A stretch of 52,026 nt of DNA, taken from NCBI GenBank assembly GCA_030526425.1, contig JAUNCT010000015.1, positions 1-52,026 on the forward strand, given 5' to 3'. This DNA is from Clostridia bacterium (lineage in GTDB: Bacteria; Bacillota; Clostridia; Christensenellales; CAG-138). Of this stretch, positions 28,792 to 38,425 are shown one piece after another. Position numbers and translations under genes: made by a program. The notes under the pieces were generated by a model. That model made no database searches. It was given only the letters and a program-made list of their open reading frames with translations, and was not told the origin of the DNA. Each line of letters begins with the position of its first letter. Position 1 is the first letter of the stretch.

Positions 28792-31700
28792 ATGGAGAAA
28801 GAAACACGTTGCACGGGCAAAGGCTTCTTCGGAAGCTGCGAACGCCTGCGGAAACGCCTGTACCGGAACTGGTGGCGTTTGGGGCTTTCCGATGAGGAAT
28901 ACGCCGGCATCCGTGCGGATTACGTCGCCCCGAACGCGAAGACCCTGCGCACGATGTCCCTCGGTACGGGGCTGGTGCTGCTGATCTTCACCGTACTCGC
29001 CCTGGCGGACCCCGTTTGGGCGCCGAGCCTTTGGGGCTACGCCGTGAGCAGCGCGGTGTGCTTTGCCGTTTTCATCGGGCTGCAGCTCGCCTCGCGCGCG
29101 GGGGAGCCCTCCGTGGGCACGGTGAACGCCCTGATCGCCGTGTATTCGGTGGCGCTCTATTGGATGGCGATCTACACCGGCACCGTTGCCGGAGGGGATG
29201 AGCTCGCGGTCACGTTCATGGTCGTCATCATCGTGCTGCCGATGCTGTTCAACGGCGTGCCGGCGGTGCAGCTCGGCGGGATGCTGCTCGCGACGGCGGT
29301 GTTCGTCGCCTGCGCGGTGAAGTTCGACGGACCCGTTGCCTGTCCCATCGACGTGGCGGACGCCATCGCGTTCTCGTTCCTCAGCCTGCTCGTCAACCGC
29401 AACGGCGGGCACAACAAGGCGCTGCACTGCCTCGCCATCGCGCGTGAGCGCGAAAACGCCGCAAGCCTTTCGGAGCGCATGCAGATCATCCGCACGATGG
29501 GCGAGATCTACACCTCCATCTACGATGTCGAGCTGCCCTCCGGCAACTATTCGGAGCTGACGGCCTCGGGCGATGTGAAGGCGCACATCAACGCCGGCGG
29601 CGACGCGCGCGGCAGCATGCGCTATTTCTGTCACAACCTGATGCGTTCCGATTACACCGAGGAGCTGCTCCGCTTCACGGATGTCGATACGTTGCAAGAG
29701 CGCATGGCGGACAAAAAGATCATCACCAAGCAGTATGTCAGCACGCTGGACGTGAGCCCCTATTGCGGGATGGAGCACTGGGCGGAATGCGCCTTCATCG
29801 TGCGCGACCGCGATGCGGACGGAAAGCCCGCGCACGTACTGTTCACCACCCGTGACATCCACGAAGCCAAGATGCGCGAACTCGAAGCGCAGCGCAAGCT
29901 CACCGAGGCGCAGGCGGAGACCGTGCGCGTGCAGGCAGAGCTTGAAGAGCGGGAGCGTGCCCTCGCCGCGGTGCGCGAAATGGAGGCCGTGCGCGTGCTG
30001 ACGCAGGCCGCGCGCTGGACGGCGTCGTTCGGAGAGGACGGCGCGCTCCGCAACGTGCATTATTCGCAGGAACTGCGCGCGGTGCTCGGCTATACGGATG
30101 AAGAAGACTTCCCGAACGGTGTGAAGACCTGGATCTCCCGCGTGGAGCCCGCGGACGCGGAGCGCTTCCGCGAAAACTTCGCCGCCGCTTTGGCGGACCC
30201 GACGGGCAACACGCCCTTCGACGTCACGTGCCGCATCCGCAGGAAGGACGACACCGTGCTGTGGATCCGTTCCGCGGCGCGCATCTTCCGCGATGAAACC
30301 GGGCGCGCTGTCTCCTGCGCGGGCATCTTCACCGATGTGACCGACGCGGTCATGCGCCGCGAGGCGGAGCGCCAGCTCGTTTCCGTGAACGAAACGCAGA
30401 AGCGCCAGCTCGAATCCATCCGTCGCATGCACACGGAGCTTGAGGACAGCTTCCGCATCTTCCGCTCCTTCGGCGAGGTCTATTCGGCGATCTACTACTT
30501 CGAACTGGAGACGAACCGCTTCCGCAAGATCGGCGTCGGCGAGGAGCTGCGCCGCTACATTCCGGATTTCAAGAACGCCGAGGAAGGTCTGGCGTTCTTC
30601 ACCGAGCACATGGTGCTGCCCGAGGACGCGGAAGAAATGCGCGCCTTCACCGACCTTTCGACCCTGCGCGAGCGCATGGCGGACAAGAAGCTGATCACCG
30701 CCGAGTTCCGCAGCAAGGTCTTTACCCCGAAGGATCCGGATCATCCGGCGGAATGGCGCCTCGTCACCTTCATCGACGCCGGGCGCGATGCGGAGGGCAG
30801 GCTGTCCCACGCCATCTTCGCGACCCGCTCCATCCACGACTCGAAGCTCAAAGAGCTCGCCGTGCAGGACGACCTGCGTTCGGCGCTCGTCCGTGCGGAG
30901 TCGGCGGACAAGGCGAAAACGAACTTCCTGTTCAACATGAGCCACGACATCCGCACGCCCATGAACGCGATCCTCGGCTTCCGCGACCTGCTCGAAAAGC
31001 ATCAGGACGAACCGGAGAAGCGCGGGGATTACCTCGAAAAGATTCGCGTGTCGGGCGAGGTCCTGCTGTCGATCATCAACAACGTTCTCGAAATGACCCG
31101 CATCGAGCAGGCGAGCATCGAGCTCGACGAGGTCCCCGGCAGCGCGGTGCAGTTCGCGGACAGCATCATCTCCATGTTCACCACGATGATGCAGCAGAAG
31201 AACATCGACTTCACGACGGACATCAAGGTCGAGCACCCCTATATGTATGTGGATATCGCCAAGGTGCGCGAGATCTTCATCAACCTGCTGTCGAACGCGT
31301 ACAAGTACACGAACCCCGGCGGCAAGGTGCACGTCGCCATCGAAGAGCTCCCCTGCGCCGAGGCGGGATACGCGGTGTACCGCACGACCGTGACGGACAC
31401 GGGCATCGGCATGAGCGAAGAGTTTTTGCCGCACCTGTTCGACGAGTTCGCACGCGAACAGAACACCACCGACGCGAAGATCGAGGGCACCGGTCTCGGC
31501 ATGCCGATCGTCAAGCGGCTGGTCGATTTCCTCGGCGGCACGATCGAGGTGCGCTCCGAAAAGGGTGTGGGTACCGAGATCGCCGTGACGATGAAGCACC
31601 GCATCGCGAGCGAGGCGGACTGCGTGCACGCGCACGATGATGAAGCCGACCCGACGCTGTTTGCGGGCAAGCGCATCCTCCTTGCGGAGGACAACGACCT

Positions 31701-32055
31701 CAACGCCGAGATCGCCGTGGAGATCCTCAAAGAGGCGGGCTTCACCGTTGACCGCGCGGAGGACGGCAAGGTCTGCGTCGAGATGATGGAGAACGCGCCC
31801 GCGGGCACCTACGACGCCGTGCTCATGGATATCCAGATGCCGCGCATGAACGGCTACGAGGCGGCGGTCGCCATCCGAAAACTCAACGACCCCGAAAAGG
31901 CGGACATCCCCGTCATCGCCATGACGGCGAACGCCTTCGAGGAGGACAAGCGCGAGGCGTTCCGCTGCGGTATGAACGGGCACATCGCAAAGCCCGTGAA
32001 CGTGAAGGAGATCATGGCGCAGCTCGCCCGTTGCATCGGCAAGAACAACAGATAA
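28792..32055 (+). CDS. Multi-PAS membrane hybrid sensor kinase of the c-di-GMP operon
   Basis: This 1,087-residue hybrid kinase begins with about six transmembrane helices (residues 60-205). Three sensor segments follow: a PAS-like unit (about 235-375), a canonical PAS_3 domain (about 400-525, WTASFGEDGALRNVHYSQEL to GIFTDVTDAV) and a second copy of the first unit (about 555-693). The repeated unit carries FTDxxTLxERMADKKxIT in both copies. HisKA has H718 in [14 protein letters not shown], HATPase shows NAYKYTNPGG, DTGIGMS and GTGLGMP, and the receiver domain (about 955-1087) has D1013 in LMDIQMPRMNGY. It is the first gene behind the c-di-GMP riboswitch. V4R and GGDEF genes follow by 20 bases and by an overlap, so it very likely controls or is controlled by c-di-GMP. 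Its signal is unknown. Confidence 0.9.
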   Translation: MEKETRCTGKGFFGSCERLRKRLYRNWWRLGLSDEEYAGIRADYVAPNAKTLRTMSLGTGLVLLIFTVLALADPVWAPSLWGYAVSSAVCFAVFIGLQLASRAGEPSVGTVNALIAVYSVALYWMAIYTGTVAGGDELAVTFMVVIIVLPMLFNGVPAVQLGGMLLATAVFVACAVKFDGPVACPIDVADAIAFSFLSLLVNRNGGHNKALHCLAIARERENAASLSERMQIIRTMGEIYTSIYDVELPSGNYSELTASGDVKAHINAGGDARGSMRYFCHNLMRSDYTEELLRFTDVDTLQERMADKKIITKQYVSTLDVSPYCGMEHWAECAFIVRDRDADGKPAHVLFTTRDIHEAKMRELEAQRKLTEAQAETVRVQAELEERERALAAVREMEAVRVLTQAARWTASFGEDGALRNVHYSQELRAVLGYTDEEDFPNGVKTWISRVEPADAERFRENFAAALADPTGNTPFDVTCRIRRKDDTVLWIRSAARIFRDETGRAVSCAGIFTDVTDAVMRREAERQLVSVNETQKRQLESIRRMHTELEDSFRIFRSFGEVYSAIYYFELETNRFRKIGVGEELRRYIPDFKNAEEGLAFFTEHMVLPEDAEEMRAFTDLSTLRERMADKKLITAEFRSKVFTPKDPDHPAEWRLVTFIDAGRDAEGRLSHAIFATRSIHDSKLKELAVQDDLRSALVRAESADKAKTNFLFNMSHDIRTPMNAILGFRDLLEKHQDEPEKRGDYLEKIRVSGEVLLSIINNVLEMTRIEQASIELDEVPGSAVQFADSIISMFTTMMQQKNIDFTTDIKVEHPYMYVDIAKVREIFINLLSNAYKYTNPGGKVHVAIEELPCAEAGYAVYRTTVTDTGIGMSEEFLPHLFDEFAREQNTTDAKIEGTGLGMPIVKRLVDFLGGTIEVRSEKGVGTEIAVTMKHRIASEADCVHAHDDEADPTLFAGKRILLAEDNDLNAEIAVEILKEAGFTVDRAEDGKVCVEMMENAPAGTYDAVLMDIQMPRMNGYEAAVAIRKLNDPEKADIPVIAMTANAFEEDKREAFRCGMNGHIAKPVNVKEIMAQLARCIGKNNR

Positions 32056-32075
32056 ACAACCAAGCGGAGAAACGC

Positions 32076-32627
32076 ATGAACAATATTTTTCTCGAAGAAG
32101 AACAGCACCACGTGTTTTCGTGGAACAAACTCGGCAACATCAAGGAAGGGCGCGGCGACCTCGGCGAGGAGATGCCGGTGCTCGTGTACCGCCTGCTCGA
32201 ATACAGCATGAACCACGTGCTCGCCGAGGAGTTCGGCACCGAAAAGGCGGACGAGCTGTTCCGCAAGGCGGGGCACAAGGCGGGCACGGAGTTCGCCCGC
32301 AACAAGCTCGACCTCAATGTGGACCTGAACGGGCTGCTCGCGATGCTGCAGCGCCTTTTGAAGGAGCTGAAGATCGGCATCCTGCGCGTGGAGCGCATCG
32401 AAGAGGCGGGCGACTCCATCGTGCTGACCGTCGCGGAGGACCTCGACTGCAGCGGTCTGCCGCCGACGGGCGAGGTCGTGTGCCATTTCGACGAGGGCTT
32501 CATCGCGGGGATCCTCGAGACCTACACCGAAAAGCCCTACCTCGTGCGCGAGGTCGATTGCTGGGCCGCGGGCGACCGCGTGTGCCGCTTCTGCTGCACG
32601 GCGGGGACGGAGCGTACCGATGGATAA
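32076..32627 (+). CDS. V4R-domain protein
   Basis: The 183-residue soluble protein has a C-terminal V4R (4-vinyl reductase) domain: LDCSGLPPTGEVVCHFDEGF, then VREVDCWAAGDRVCRFCC. Conserved cysteines (C125 and those downstream) suggest small-ligand or metal binding. The N-terminal part (residues 1-100) is helical (LVYRLLEYSMNHVLAEEFG). V4R domains serve as sensory modules in several signalling proteins. GCGGAG precedes the ATG. Its last eight bases overlap the diguanylate cyclase gene, so the two are probably one functional unit, with V4R supplying a ligand signal in trans. Confidence 0.85.
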   Translation: MNNIFLEEEQHHVFSWNKLGNIKEGRGDLGEEMPVLVYRLLEYSMNHVLAEEFGTEKADELFRKAGHKAGTEFARNKLDLNVDLNGLLAMLQRLLKELKIGILRVERIEEAGDSIVLTVAEDLDCSGLPPTGEVVCHFDEGFIAGILETYTEKPYLVREVDCWAAGDRVCRFCCTAGTERTDG

Positions 32628-33870
32628 CACGCCCGAGCTGCTGTTCCGATACCTGAGGAACATCCTCTACCACCCGGACAAGGCGCAGCTGGACCCGGAA
32701 AGCCTGCCCGAAGAGTACCGGAAACTCGGCATGGGGCTCGTGACGCTCGGCGGATGGATGGCGGAATCCTCCGCCTTTTTCAACGCGATGGCGCGGGGCG
32801 AGCTTTCCGCGGAGCCCCCTTCCCGCGATAACGTGATCGCCGCGCCGATGAAGGCGCTGCAGGCGTCGCTCCGCCACCTCACGTGGCAAACGCAGCAGGT
32901 CGCCAAGGGCGACTTTTCGCAGCGGGTCGATTTCATGGGCGAGTTTTCCGAAGCCTTCAACGACATGACCGCGCAGCTCAAGGAAACGAACGAGCGCCTG
33001 ACGGAGGAAAAGCGCCGCGTGGACGCCATGAACGTTGAGCTCAACAAGAGCCTCGGGCTGATGCGCGCGCTCACGAACCACACGCATTCGCTCATCTTCG
33101 TCGTCGCGGGGGACGGGAAAACGCCCGTGTACCGCAACCACACCGCGCAATGGTTCGCCGGCATGCACCCCGAGGCGGAAACGGCGCTGCTCGAAAAGCT
33201 CGCTAAAAGTGCTGCGGACGGTGCCGGGGAGCGGGAGTTCTCCCTCTCGGTCGAAGGGAACAAGGCGTGGTACAGCGCCGAGACCTACGGCGTTCTGTGG
33301 GAGGGCGCGCCCGCTGTGGCGCACATCGTCAACGACGCGACCCGCCGCGTGAACCGCGAACACCGCGTGCACGACATGGCGTACACCGATGTCATGACCG
33401 GGCTGCACAACCGCCGCCGCGCCACCGAACGCATGGAGAGCCTCATCGCCGCGGGCATGCCCTTCGTGTTCTCCATGATCGATGTGGATTACCTCAAGTA
33501 CTGCAACGACACCGAGGGGCACAACGCGGGCGACGCCTACCTCAAGAACGTGGCTTCCATGCTGCAAACGGGGCTCGCGGGAGAGGTGTGCCGCATCGGC
33601 GGGGACGAGTTCTGCGTCCTCACCGAAACGGACGACGCGGAAGCGGTCGACCGCAGCCTCGAGGCGCTGCGCAACCTGCTCGTCGCACGCGGGGACGCCG
33701 CGCATCCCCGCGGGTTCAGCTTCGCTTCGACCCTCGTCAAGTCCGACCCCGGCGCCGCCGTCGACCGCATCATGGCGGAAACCGACCGGCGCATGTACCT
33801 CGACAAGCGCAACCACCGCACCGACCTGCCCGAAGGCTACGTCGACCCGCGGATGGGCAAAAGCGAATAA
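32620..33870 (+). CDS. Diguanylate cyclase (GGDEF), cytoplasmic
   Basis: This 416-residue protein should make c-di-GMP from two GTP. No transmembrane segment is seen. Residues 1-70 are helical, a HAMP-like linker follows (about 80-125, QVAKGDFSQRVDF), then a PAS-like segment (145-255) and the GGDEF domain (260-400). The active-site signature RIGGDEF is intact (GGDEF at 327-331), as are AYTDVMTGLHNRR and MIDVDYLKYCND. The usual allosteric I-site RxxD, five residues before GGDEF, is absent (the segment reads TGLAGEVC). It overlaps the V4R gene and belongs to the riboswitch-controlled transcript, so its product may feed back on its own operon through RNA rather than through the I-site. Confidence 0.92.
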   Translation: MDNTPELLFRYLRNILYHPDKAQLDPESLPEEYRKLGMGLVTLGGWMAESSAFFNAMARGELSAEPPSRDNVIAAPMKALQASLRHLTWQTQQVAKGDFSQRVDFMGEFSEAFNDMTAQLKETNERLTEEKRRVDAMNVELNKSLGLMRALTNHTHSLIFVVAGDGKTPVYRNHTAQWFAGMHPEAETALLEKLAKSAADGAGEREFSLSVEGNKAWYSAETYGVLWEGAPAVAHIVNDATRRVNREHRVHDMAYTDVMTGLHNRRRATERMESLIAAGMPFVFSMIDVDYLKYCNDTEGHNAGDAYLKNVASMLQTGLAGEVCRIGGDEFCVLTETDDAEAVDRSLEALRNLLVARGDAAHPRGFSFASTLVKSDPGAAVDRIMAETDRRMYLDKRNHRTDLPEGYVDPRMGKSE

Positions 33871-33878
33871 GCAAAACG

Positions 33879-33905
33879 AAAACCACGGCACCGCCGTGGT
33901 TTTTG
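33879..33905 (+). terminator. Terminator of the c-di-GMP operon
   Basis: AAAACCACGGC and GCCGTGGTTTT pair over ACC, followed by TTG. Confidence 0.85.
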
Positions 33906-33938
33906 CGTGCGCGGGGCATTCCGGAAGGACGGTTCCCA

Positions 33939-33968
33939 TTGCCACCGCAGTGCGAACGATGGTAAAAT
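33939..33968 (+). promoter_or_regulatory. Promoter of pth-mfd
   Basis: TTGCCA (33939-33944), 18 bases, TAAAAT (33963-33968). Confidence 0.55.
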
Positions 33969-34082
33969 AACAAATACATATGGGCGCTTGTCCGTATGCG
34001 ACACGATAACGACACCAACGCAACCGCACGAAGGTCTTCGCGCGGGCTGTTTGCGTCCGAAAATAAAGGAGAAAACCAACCC

Positions 34083-34655
34083 ATGTTCATCATCGTCGGG
34101 CTCGGCAATCCGGGCGTACTGTATGAAAAAAGCCGCCACAACGCGGGCTTTCAGGCCATCGACGTGCTGTCGAAACGCCTCGGCGTCACCAAGTTCAAAC
34201 TCGATATGGAGGGGCTCATCGGCGAGGGGCGCGTCGGCACCGAAAAGGTACTGCTCGTGAAGCCGCAGACCTACATGAACCTTTCCGGCAACTGCGTGCA
34301 GAAGATCGCGCACTTCTACAAGGTCGAACCGAAGAACGTCGTCGTGCTGTACGACGACATCGACCTGCCCGTGGGCTCGCTGCGCATCCGCGCGAACGGT
34401 TCGGCGGGCACCCACAACGGCATGCGCTCGGTGGTGGCGTGCCTCAACAGCCAGGGCTTCCCTCGGGTGCGCATCGGCGTGGGCGCCTCGGGCGACACGG
34501 AGCTCAAGGACTTCGTGCTCGGCAAGCCTTCGAAGGCGGATCAGGAGCTGCTCGAAAAGAGCTTTGAGAACGCGGCGGACGCGGCGGAGCGCATCGTCCG
34601 CGGGGAACTCGACAAGGCACAGATGCTCTACAACAAAAAACACGAGGGGAAATGA
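34083..34655 (+). CDS. pth: Peptidyl-tRNA hydrolase
   Basis: Pth frees tRNA from prematurely released peptidyl-tRNA. The 190-residue protein starts MFIIVGLGNPGVLYEKSRHN, with the catalytic His in RHNAGF. KPQTYMNLSG, YDDIDLPVG, GSAGTHNGMRSV and PRVRIGVG follow. AAGGAG precedes the ATG. It overlaps mfd by four bases, the common Bacillota arrangement. Confidence 0.96.
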   Translation: MFIIVGLGNPGVLYEKSRHNAGFQAIDVLSKRLGVTKFKLDMEGLIGEGRVGTEKVLLVKPQTYMNLSGNCVQKIAHFYKVEPKNVVVLYDDIDLPVGSLRIRANGSAGTHNGMRSVVACLNSQGFPRVRIGVGASGDTELKDFVLGKPSKADQELLEKSFENAADAAERIVRGELDKAQMLYNKKHEGK

Positions 34656-37600
34656 TGGAGGACACCAAGCGTTCGCCCCTGCTTTCGCTCATTCAAAAGG
34701 CGGAGGGCTACCGCACGACGGAGACCGCGCTCCAAAAGGGCGAAGGACCCGTCGCGGCCTACGGGCTGTCGGAACCGAATAAGGCGCATGTGGCGGCGGC
34801 GCTCGCGACCGGGCGGCCCGTGCTGTTTTTGTGCGCCACGGACAACGGCGCCAAGGACATGGCGCAGGCGATCGCCTGCCTGAACCCGGATGTGGCGCTG
34901 ATGCTCCCGCGCGATATCCCGCTCACGAACGTGATGAACGTGAGCGCCGAGCGGGCGGGCGAACGCGTGCACGCCCTCACCGACCTCATGGCGGGTAAGC
35001 CCGGCGTCACTGTGCTTTCGATGGCGGCGTTCATGCAGCGCGTCGCGCCGAAGGAGGCGTTCCGCCAAAGCTGTGCCGAGGTGAACACCGACGACACGCT
35101 CGACCCGCGGGAGCTCGTCGACCGCTTGGTGACCGCGGGCTACGAACGCGTGGAACTCGTCGAGGGGCGCGGACAGGTCGCCGCGCGCGGCGACTTGGTG
35201 GATGTGTATCCGCCGCAGTCCCGCTGGCCCGTGCGCATCGAATTTTGGGGCGACACGGTGGACCAGATGCGCCTGTTCGACCCGGTGACGCAGGTTTCGG
35301 TGGAGCAGTGCATGCATGTTTTGCTGCCGCCCGCCTATGAGATCCCCCAGCCGAAGGAGGCGATGGCGCGCGCCCTGCGCCTGACGAAGAAGGACGCGGG
35401 CTTCGAGACCCAGCGCGAGGCGTGGACGGAGGGCGTGCCCTGCGCGGGCGCGGAGATCCTGCTGCCGCTGCTGTACGAAAAGCCGGAAACGGTGCTCGAC
35501 TACCTGCCCGAAAACGGCGTGCTCATCGCCGAGGAGCCCGCGCGGCTCGAAGAGGCGGCCACCGCGGAGGAACTGTTCTTTGCCGAAGCCGTGACCGCCG
35601 TGCTCGAACGCGGCGAGGGCAACAAAAAGCAGCAACAGCTGGAGCTCACGGCGGAGAAGGCGCTTTCCGCCATCCACAGCGCGCGCACGCTGTATTTTTA
35701 CACGCTCAACCGCGCGCACGGCAGGTTCCGCCCGAAGGTCACGGCGCAGTTTCTGACGCGCCCCGCCACCCAGTACATGGGCGACACCGCGGAGCTGGTG
35801 CGCGACCTTGCGCGCTGGAAAAAGGCGCGCGAAGCCGTGGTGCTGTTTGCGGGCGAACACATGGAACCCTTCGCCGAGCAGCTGCGCGGCGCGGGCGCGG
35901 ATGTCGTCACCGCGGAAAGCCTGCACCGCAACCCCGTGCGCGGGGAGGCGCTCATCGTCGGGGACCCGCTCGTTTCCGGCTTCGAATACCCCGAGCTGCA
36001 CCTCGTCTGCCTCGGCGCGACGGAGCTGTTCGGGAAGAAGGCGCCCGCGAAGCGCCAAACGAAAAAGCGCAACCAACTCGCGTTTTCGGACCTCACCGTC
36101 GGCGATTACGTCGTGCACGAAGCGCACGGCATCGGTCGCTTCACGGGGGTGGAATCTCTCACGGTGGACGGGAAAACGCGCGACTACCTGCTTTTGGAAT
36201 ACAAGGGCGGCGACCGCCTGTACATCCCGACCGACCAGCTCGACCGCGTGCAGAAGTACATCGGCGGCGGGGAGGAGGACATCGTCCCGCCGCTGTCGAA
36301 GCTCGGCGGGCAGGACTGGGCGAACCGCGTCAACAAGGCGAAGAACTCGGCGAAAAAGCTCGCGGTGGATCTTGCGGCGCTGTACGCGGAGCGCGCCTCG
36401 GTGAAGGGCTACGCCTTCCAAAAGGACACCGCGTGGCAGGTGCAGCTCGAGGAGCGCTTCCCCTACACGGAAACGCCCGATCAGCTCGAAAGCATCAAGG
36501 AGATCAAGCAGGACATGGAGTCCCCGAAGCCGATGGACCGCCTGCTGTGCGGCGACGTGGGCTACGGCAAAACGGAGGTCGCCCTGCGCGCGGCGTTCAA
36601 GGCCGTGCAGGACAGTAAGCAGGTCGCCTTCCTCGTGCCGACGACGATCCTCGCGCAGCAGCATTACCGCACGCTCGCGGCGCGGTTCACGGATTTCCCG
36701 GTCTCGGTCGCGTGCCTGTCGCGCTTCCAGACCCCGCAGGAACGGGCAAAGGTCAAAAAACAGCTGACCTCGGGTGAGGTCGACATCGTCGTCGGCACGC
36801 ACGCCCTGCTTGCGAAGGACATCAAATTCAAGGACCTCGGGCTGCTCATCATCGATGAGGAGCACCGCTTCGGCGTGAACCACAAGGAGCAGATCAAGGC
36901 GCTCCGTCAGCATATCGACGTGCTGACCCTGTCGGCAACGCCCATCCCCCGCACGCTGAACCTTTCGATGAGCGGCATCCGCGACATCTCCGTCATCGAG
37001 ACCCCGCCGGAGGCGCGCTACCCCGTGCAGACCTTCGTGACCGAGTATTCGGACGGGCTTCTGATGGACGCGGTGCGCCGCGAGACCGGGCGCGGCGGGC
37101 AGGTGTACATCGTATCGAACCGCGTGCAGAGCATGGAATCCATCGCGGAGCACATCCGCGAGCTCATGCCCGAGGTCTCGGTGCTCATCGGGCACGGGCA
37201 GATGAACGAGCAGCTGCTCGAGCAGACCATGCTCGACTTCATGGAGCACCGCGCGGACGTGCTGCTGTGCTCGACGATCATCGAGAGCGGGCTGGACATC
37301 CCGAACGCGAACACGATGATCATTCTGGAGGCGGACCGCCTGGGGCTGGCGCAGCTGTACCAGCTGCGCGGGCGCGTCGGCAGGGGCACGCGCCTCGGCT
37401 ACGCCTACCTCACGGTGCAGCGCGGGCACGCCCTGAACGAAAAGGCGCAGAAGCGGCTCACCGCCATCCGCGAGTTCACGCAGTTCGGCGCGGGCTTCCG
37501 CCTTGCGATGCGCGACATGGAGATCCGCGGCGCGGGCAGCCTGCTCGGCGCGGAGCAGTCGGGGCACATGCTCGACGTCGGCTACGAATACTACCTCAAG

Positions 37601-38116
37601 ATCGTGCAGCAGGCGGTGAAGGAGGCGAAGGGCGAGACCGTCGAGCCCGAATGCGATGTGACGCTGAACATCCCGCTCGACGCGCACATCCCGCAGGAAT
37701 ACGTGCCCGGGGAGATCCAGCGGCTCGCCGCCTACCGCCGCATCGCCGAAACGGACGGCGTGAGCGCCGCGACCGAGCTGAAGGAGGAATTCGAGGACCG
37801 CTACGGCGAAATGCCCAAGTGTGTCGAGAACCTGTTCACCCTCGCGGTGATCAAGGCCTACGCCAAGCGCGCGCGGCTCGCCTCCGTTTCCGTGAAGGAC
37901 GGCGCCGCGGAGCTGAAGTTCGCCCCGGAGGCGCAGGTCGACGGCGGCAAGCTCATCCTGACCGTCGCCGAAATGCAGGGCGCGCGCCTCATCGCAACGG
38001 ACCCGCCGGGGGTGCGGCTCGAGCGCGTGCGCGCCACCGCAGAGACCCTCGCCTCGGAATTGCCCCAATTTCTTTACAAGATCGCGCATTGCATCGACAC
38101 CGCCGCGCGGATATAA
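34652..38116 (+). CDS. mfd: Transcription-repair coupling factor Mfd
   Basis: Mfd is an ATP-driven translocase that displaces RNA polymerase stalled at lesions and recruits UvrA. The 1,154-residue protein is full length. It has an N-terminal UvrB-like module (about 1-350), an RNAP-interacting CarD-like domain (about 475-545, VGDYVVHEAHGIGRF), SF2 helicase motifs (Walker A GDVGYGKTEVAL near 633, DEEHRFGV near 735, LSATPIPRTLNL), the TRG region and motif VI (QLRGRVGRG), and the C-terminal UvrA-inhibiting domain. The start overlaps pth; ATG at 34652 or 34655 are both possible. Immediately downstream a repeat-bracketed element separates it from the peptidyl-prolyl isomerase gene. Confidence 0.96.
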   Translation: MMEDTKRSPLLSLIQKAEGYRTTETALQKGEGPVAAYGLSEPNKAHVAAALATGRPVLFLCATDNGAKDMAQAIACLNPDVALMLPRDIPLTNVMNVSAERAGERVHALTDLMAGKPGVTVLSMAAFMQRVAPKEAFRQSCAEVNTDDTLDPRELVDRLVTAGYERVELVEGRGQVAARGDLVDVYPPQSRWPVRIEFWGDTVDQMRLFDPVTQVSVEQCMHVLLPPAYEIPQPKEAMARALRLTKKDAGFETQREAWTEGVPCAGAEILLPLLYEKPETVLDYLPENGVLIAEEPARLEEAATAEELFFAEAVTAVLERGEGNKKQQQLELTAEKALSAIHSARTLYFYTLNRAHGRFRPKVTAQFLTRPATQYMGDTAELVRDLARWKKAREAVVLFAGEHMEPFAEQLRGAGADVVTAESLHRNPVRGEALIVGDPLVSGFEYPELHLVCLGATELFGKKAPAKRQTKKRNQLAFSDLTVGDYVVHEAHGIGRFTGVESLTVDGKTRDYLLLEYKGGDRLYIPTDQLDRVQKYIGGGEEDIVPPLSKLGGQDWANRVNKAKNSAKKLAVDLAALYAERASVKGYAFQKDTAWQVQLEERFPYTETPDQLESIKEIKQDMESPKPMDRLLCGDVGYGKTEVALRAAFKAVQDSKQVAFLVPTTILAQQHYRTLAARFTDFPVSVACLSRFQTPQERAKVKKQLTSGEVDIVVGTHALLAKDIKFKDLGLLIIDEEHRFGVNHKEQIKALRQHIDVLTLSATPIPRTLNLSMSGIRDISVIETPPEARYPVQTFVTEYSDGLLMDAVRRETGRGGQVYIVSNRVQSMESIAEHIRELMPEVSVLIGHGQMNEQLLEQTMLDFMEHRADVLLCSTIIESGLDIPNANTMIILEADRLGLAQLYQLRGRVGRGTRLGYAYLTVQRGHALNEKAQKRLTAIREFTQFGAGFRLAMRDMEIRGAGSLLGAEQSGHMLDVGYEYYLKIVQQAVKEAKGETVEPECDVTLNIPLDAHIPQEYVPGEIQRLAAYRRIAETDGVSAATELKEEFEDRYGEMPKCVENLFTLAVIKAYAKRARLASVSVKDGAAELKFAPEAQVDGGKLILTVAEMQGARLIATDPPGVRLERVRATAETLASELPQFLYKIAHCIDTAARI

Positions 38117-38194
38117 TGAACGGTACGACCATGCGGATTTCAGCTTCATTTCAGGTTCGCGTGGTAAGGTAAAAAAGATATAGCAGAGGATGGA

Positions 38195-38395
38195 GACTCC
38201 TTCCGTCATCTCGCTGTTGCATGCAACAGCTGTCGCGCCTACATGCCTTCGGCACGCGCTGCCATCCCTCGGGAGGGAGGCCTTTGGCACAATAAGCTAT
38301 ATGCGTTGCCGAAGCCGCAAAAGACAACTCAGAGGACTACCGAACGGAGTTGCCTCCCTCGTGAGGGAGGTGTCGGCGCAGCCGACGGAAGGAGT
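38195..38395. repeat. Palindromic element, copy 1 (left of DUF559 gene)
   Basis: This 201-bp unit starts GACTCCTTCCGTC and ends GACGGAAGGAGT, inverted termini. Inside are two CCTCCCTC...GAGGGAGG-type hairpins and a conserved core (AATAAGCTATATGCGTTGCC) shared with copy 2 at 38796. It starts 78 bases after mfd and ends 30 bases before the DUF559 start. Confidence 0.85.
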
Positions 38396-38425
38396 TCTCC
38401 CACAGCTTTGGAGAAAGGAAGACAC

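Noticed and set aside
28144..31983. Minus-strand open frame of nearly 1,300 codons opposite hemW and the hybrid kinase
   Set aside because: It spans a terminator, promoter and riboswitch on the other strand, and its composition is typical of antisense shadows in GC-rich DNA.
34628..38290. Minus-strand open frame of about 1,200 codons opposite mfd
   Set aside because: There are no recognisable motifs and it is fully explained by mfd codon usage.
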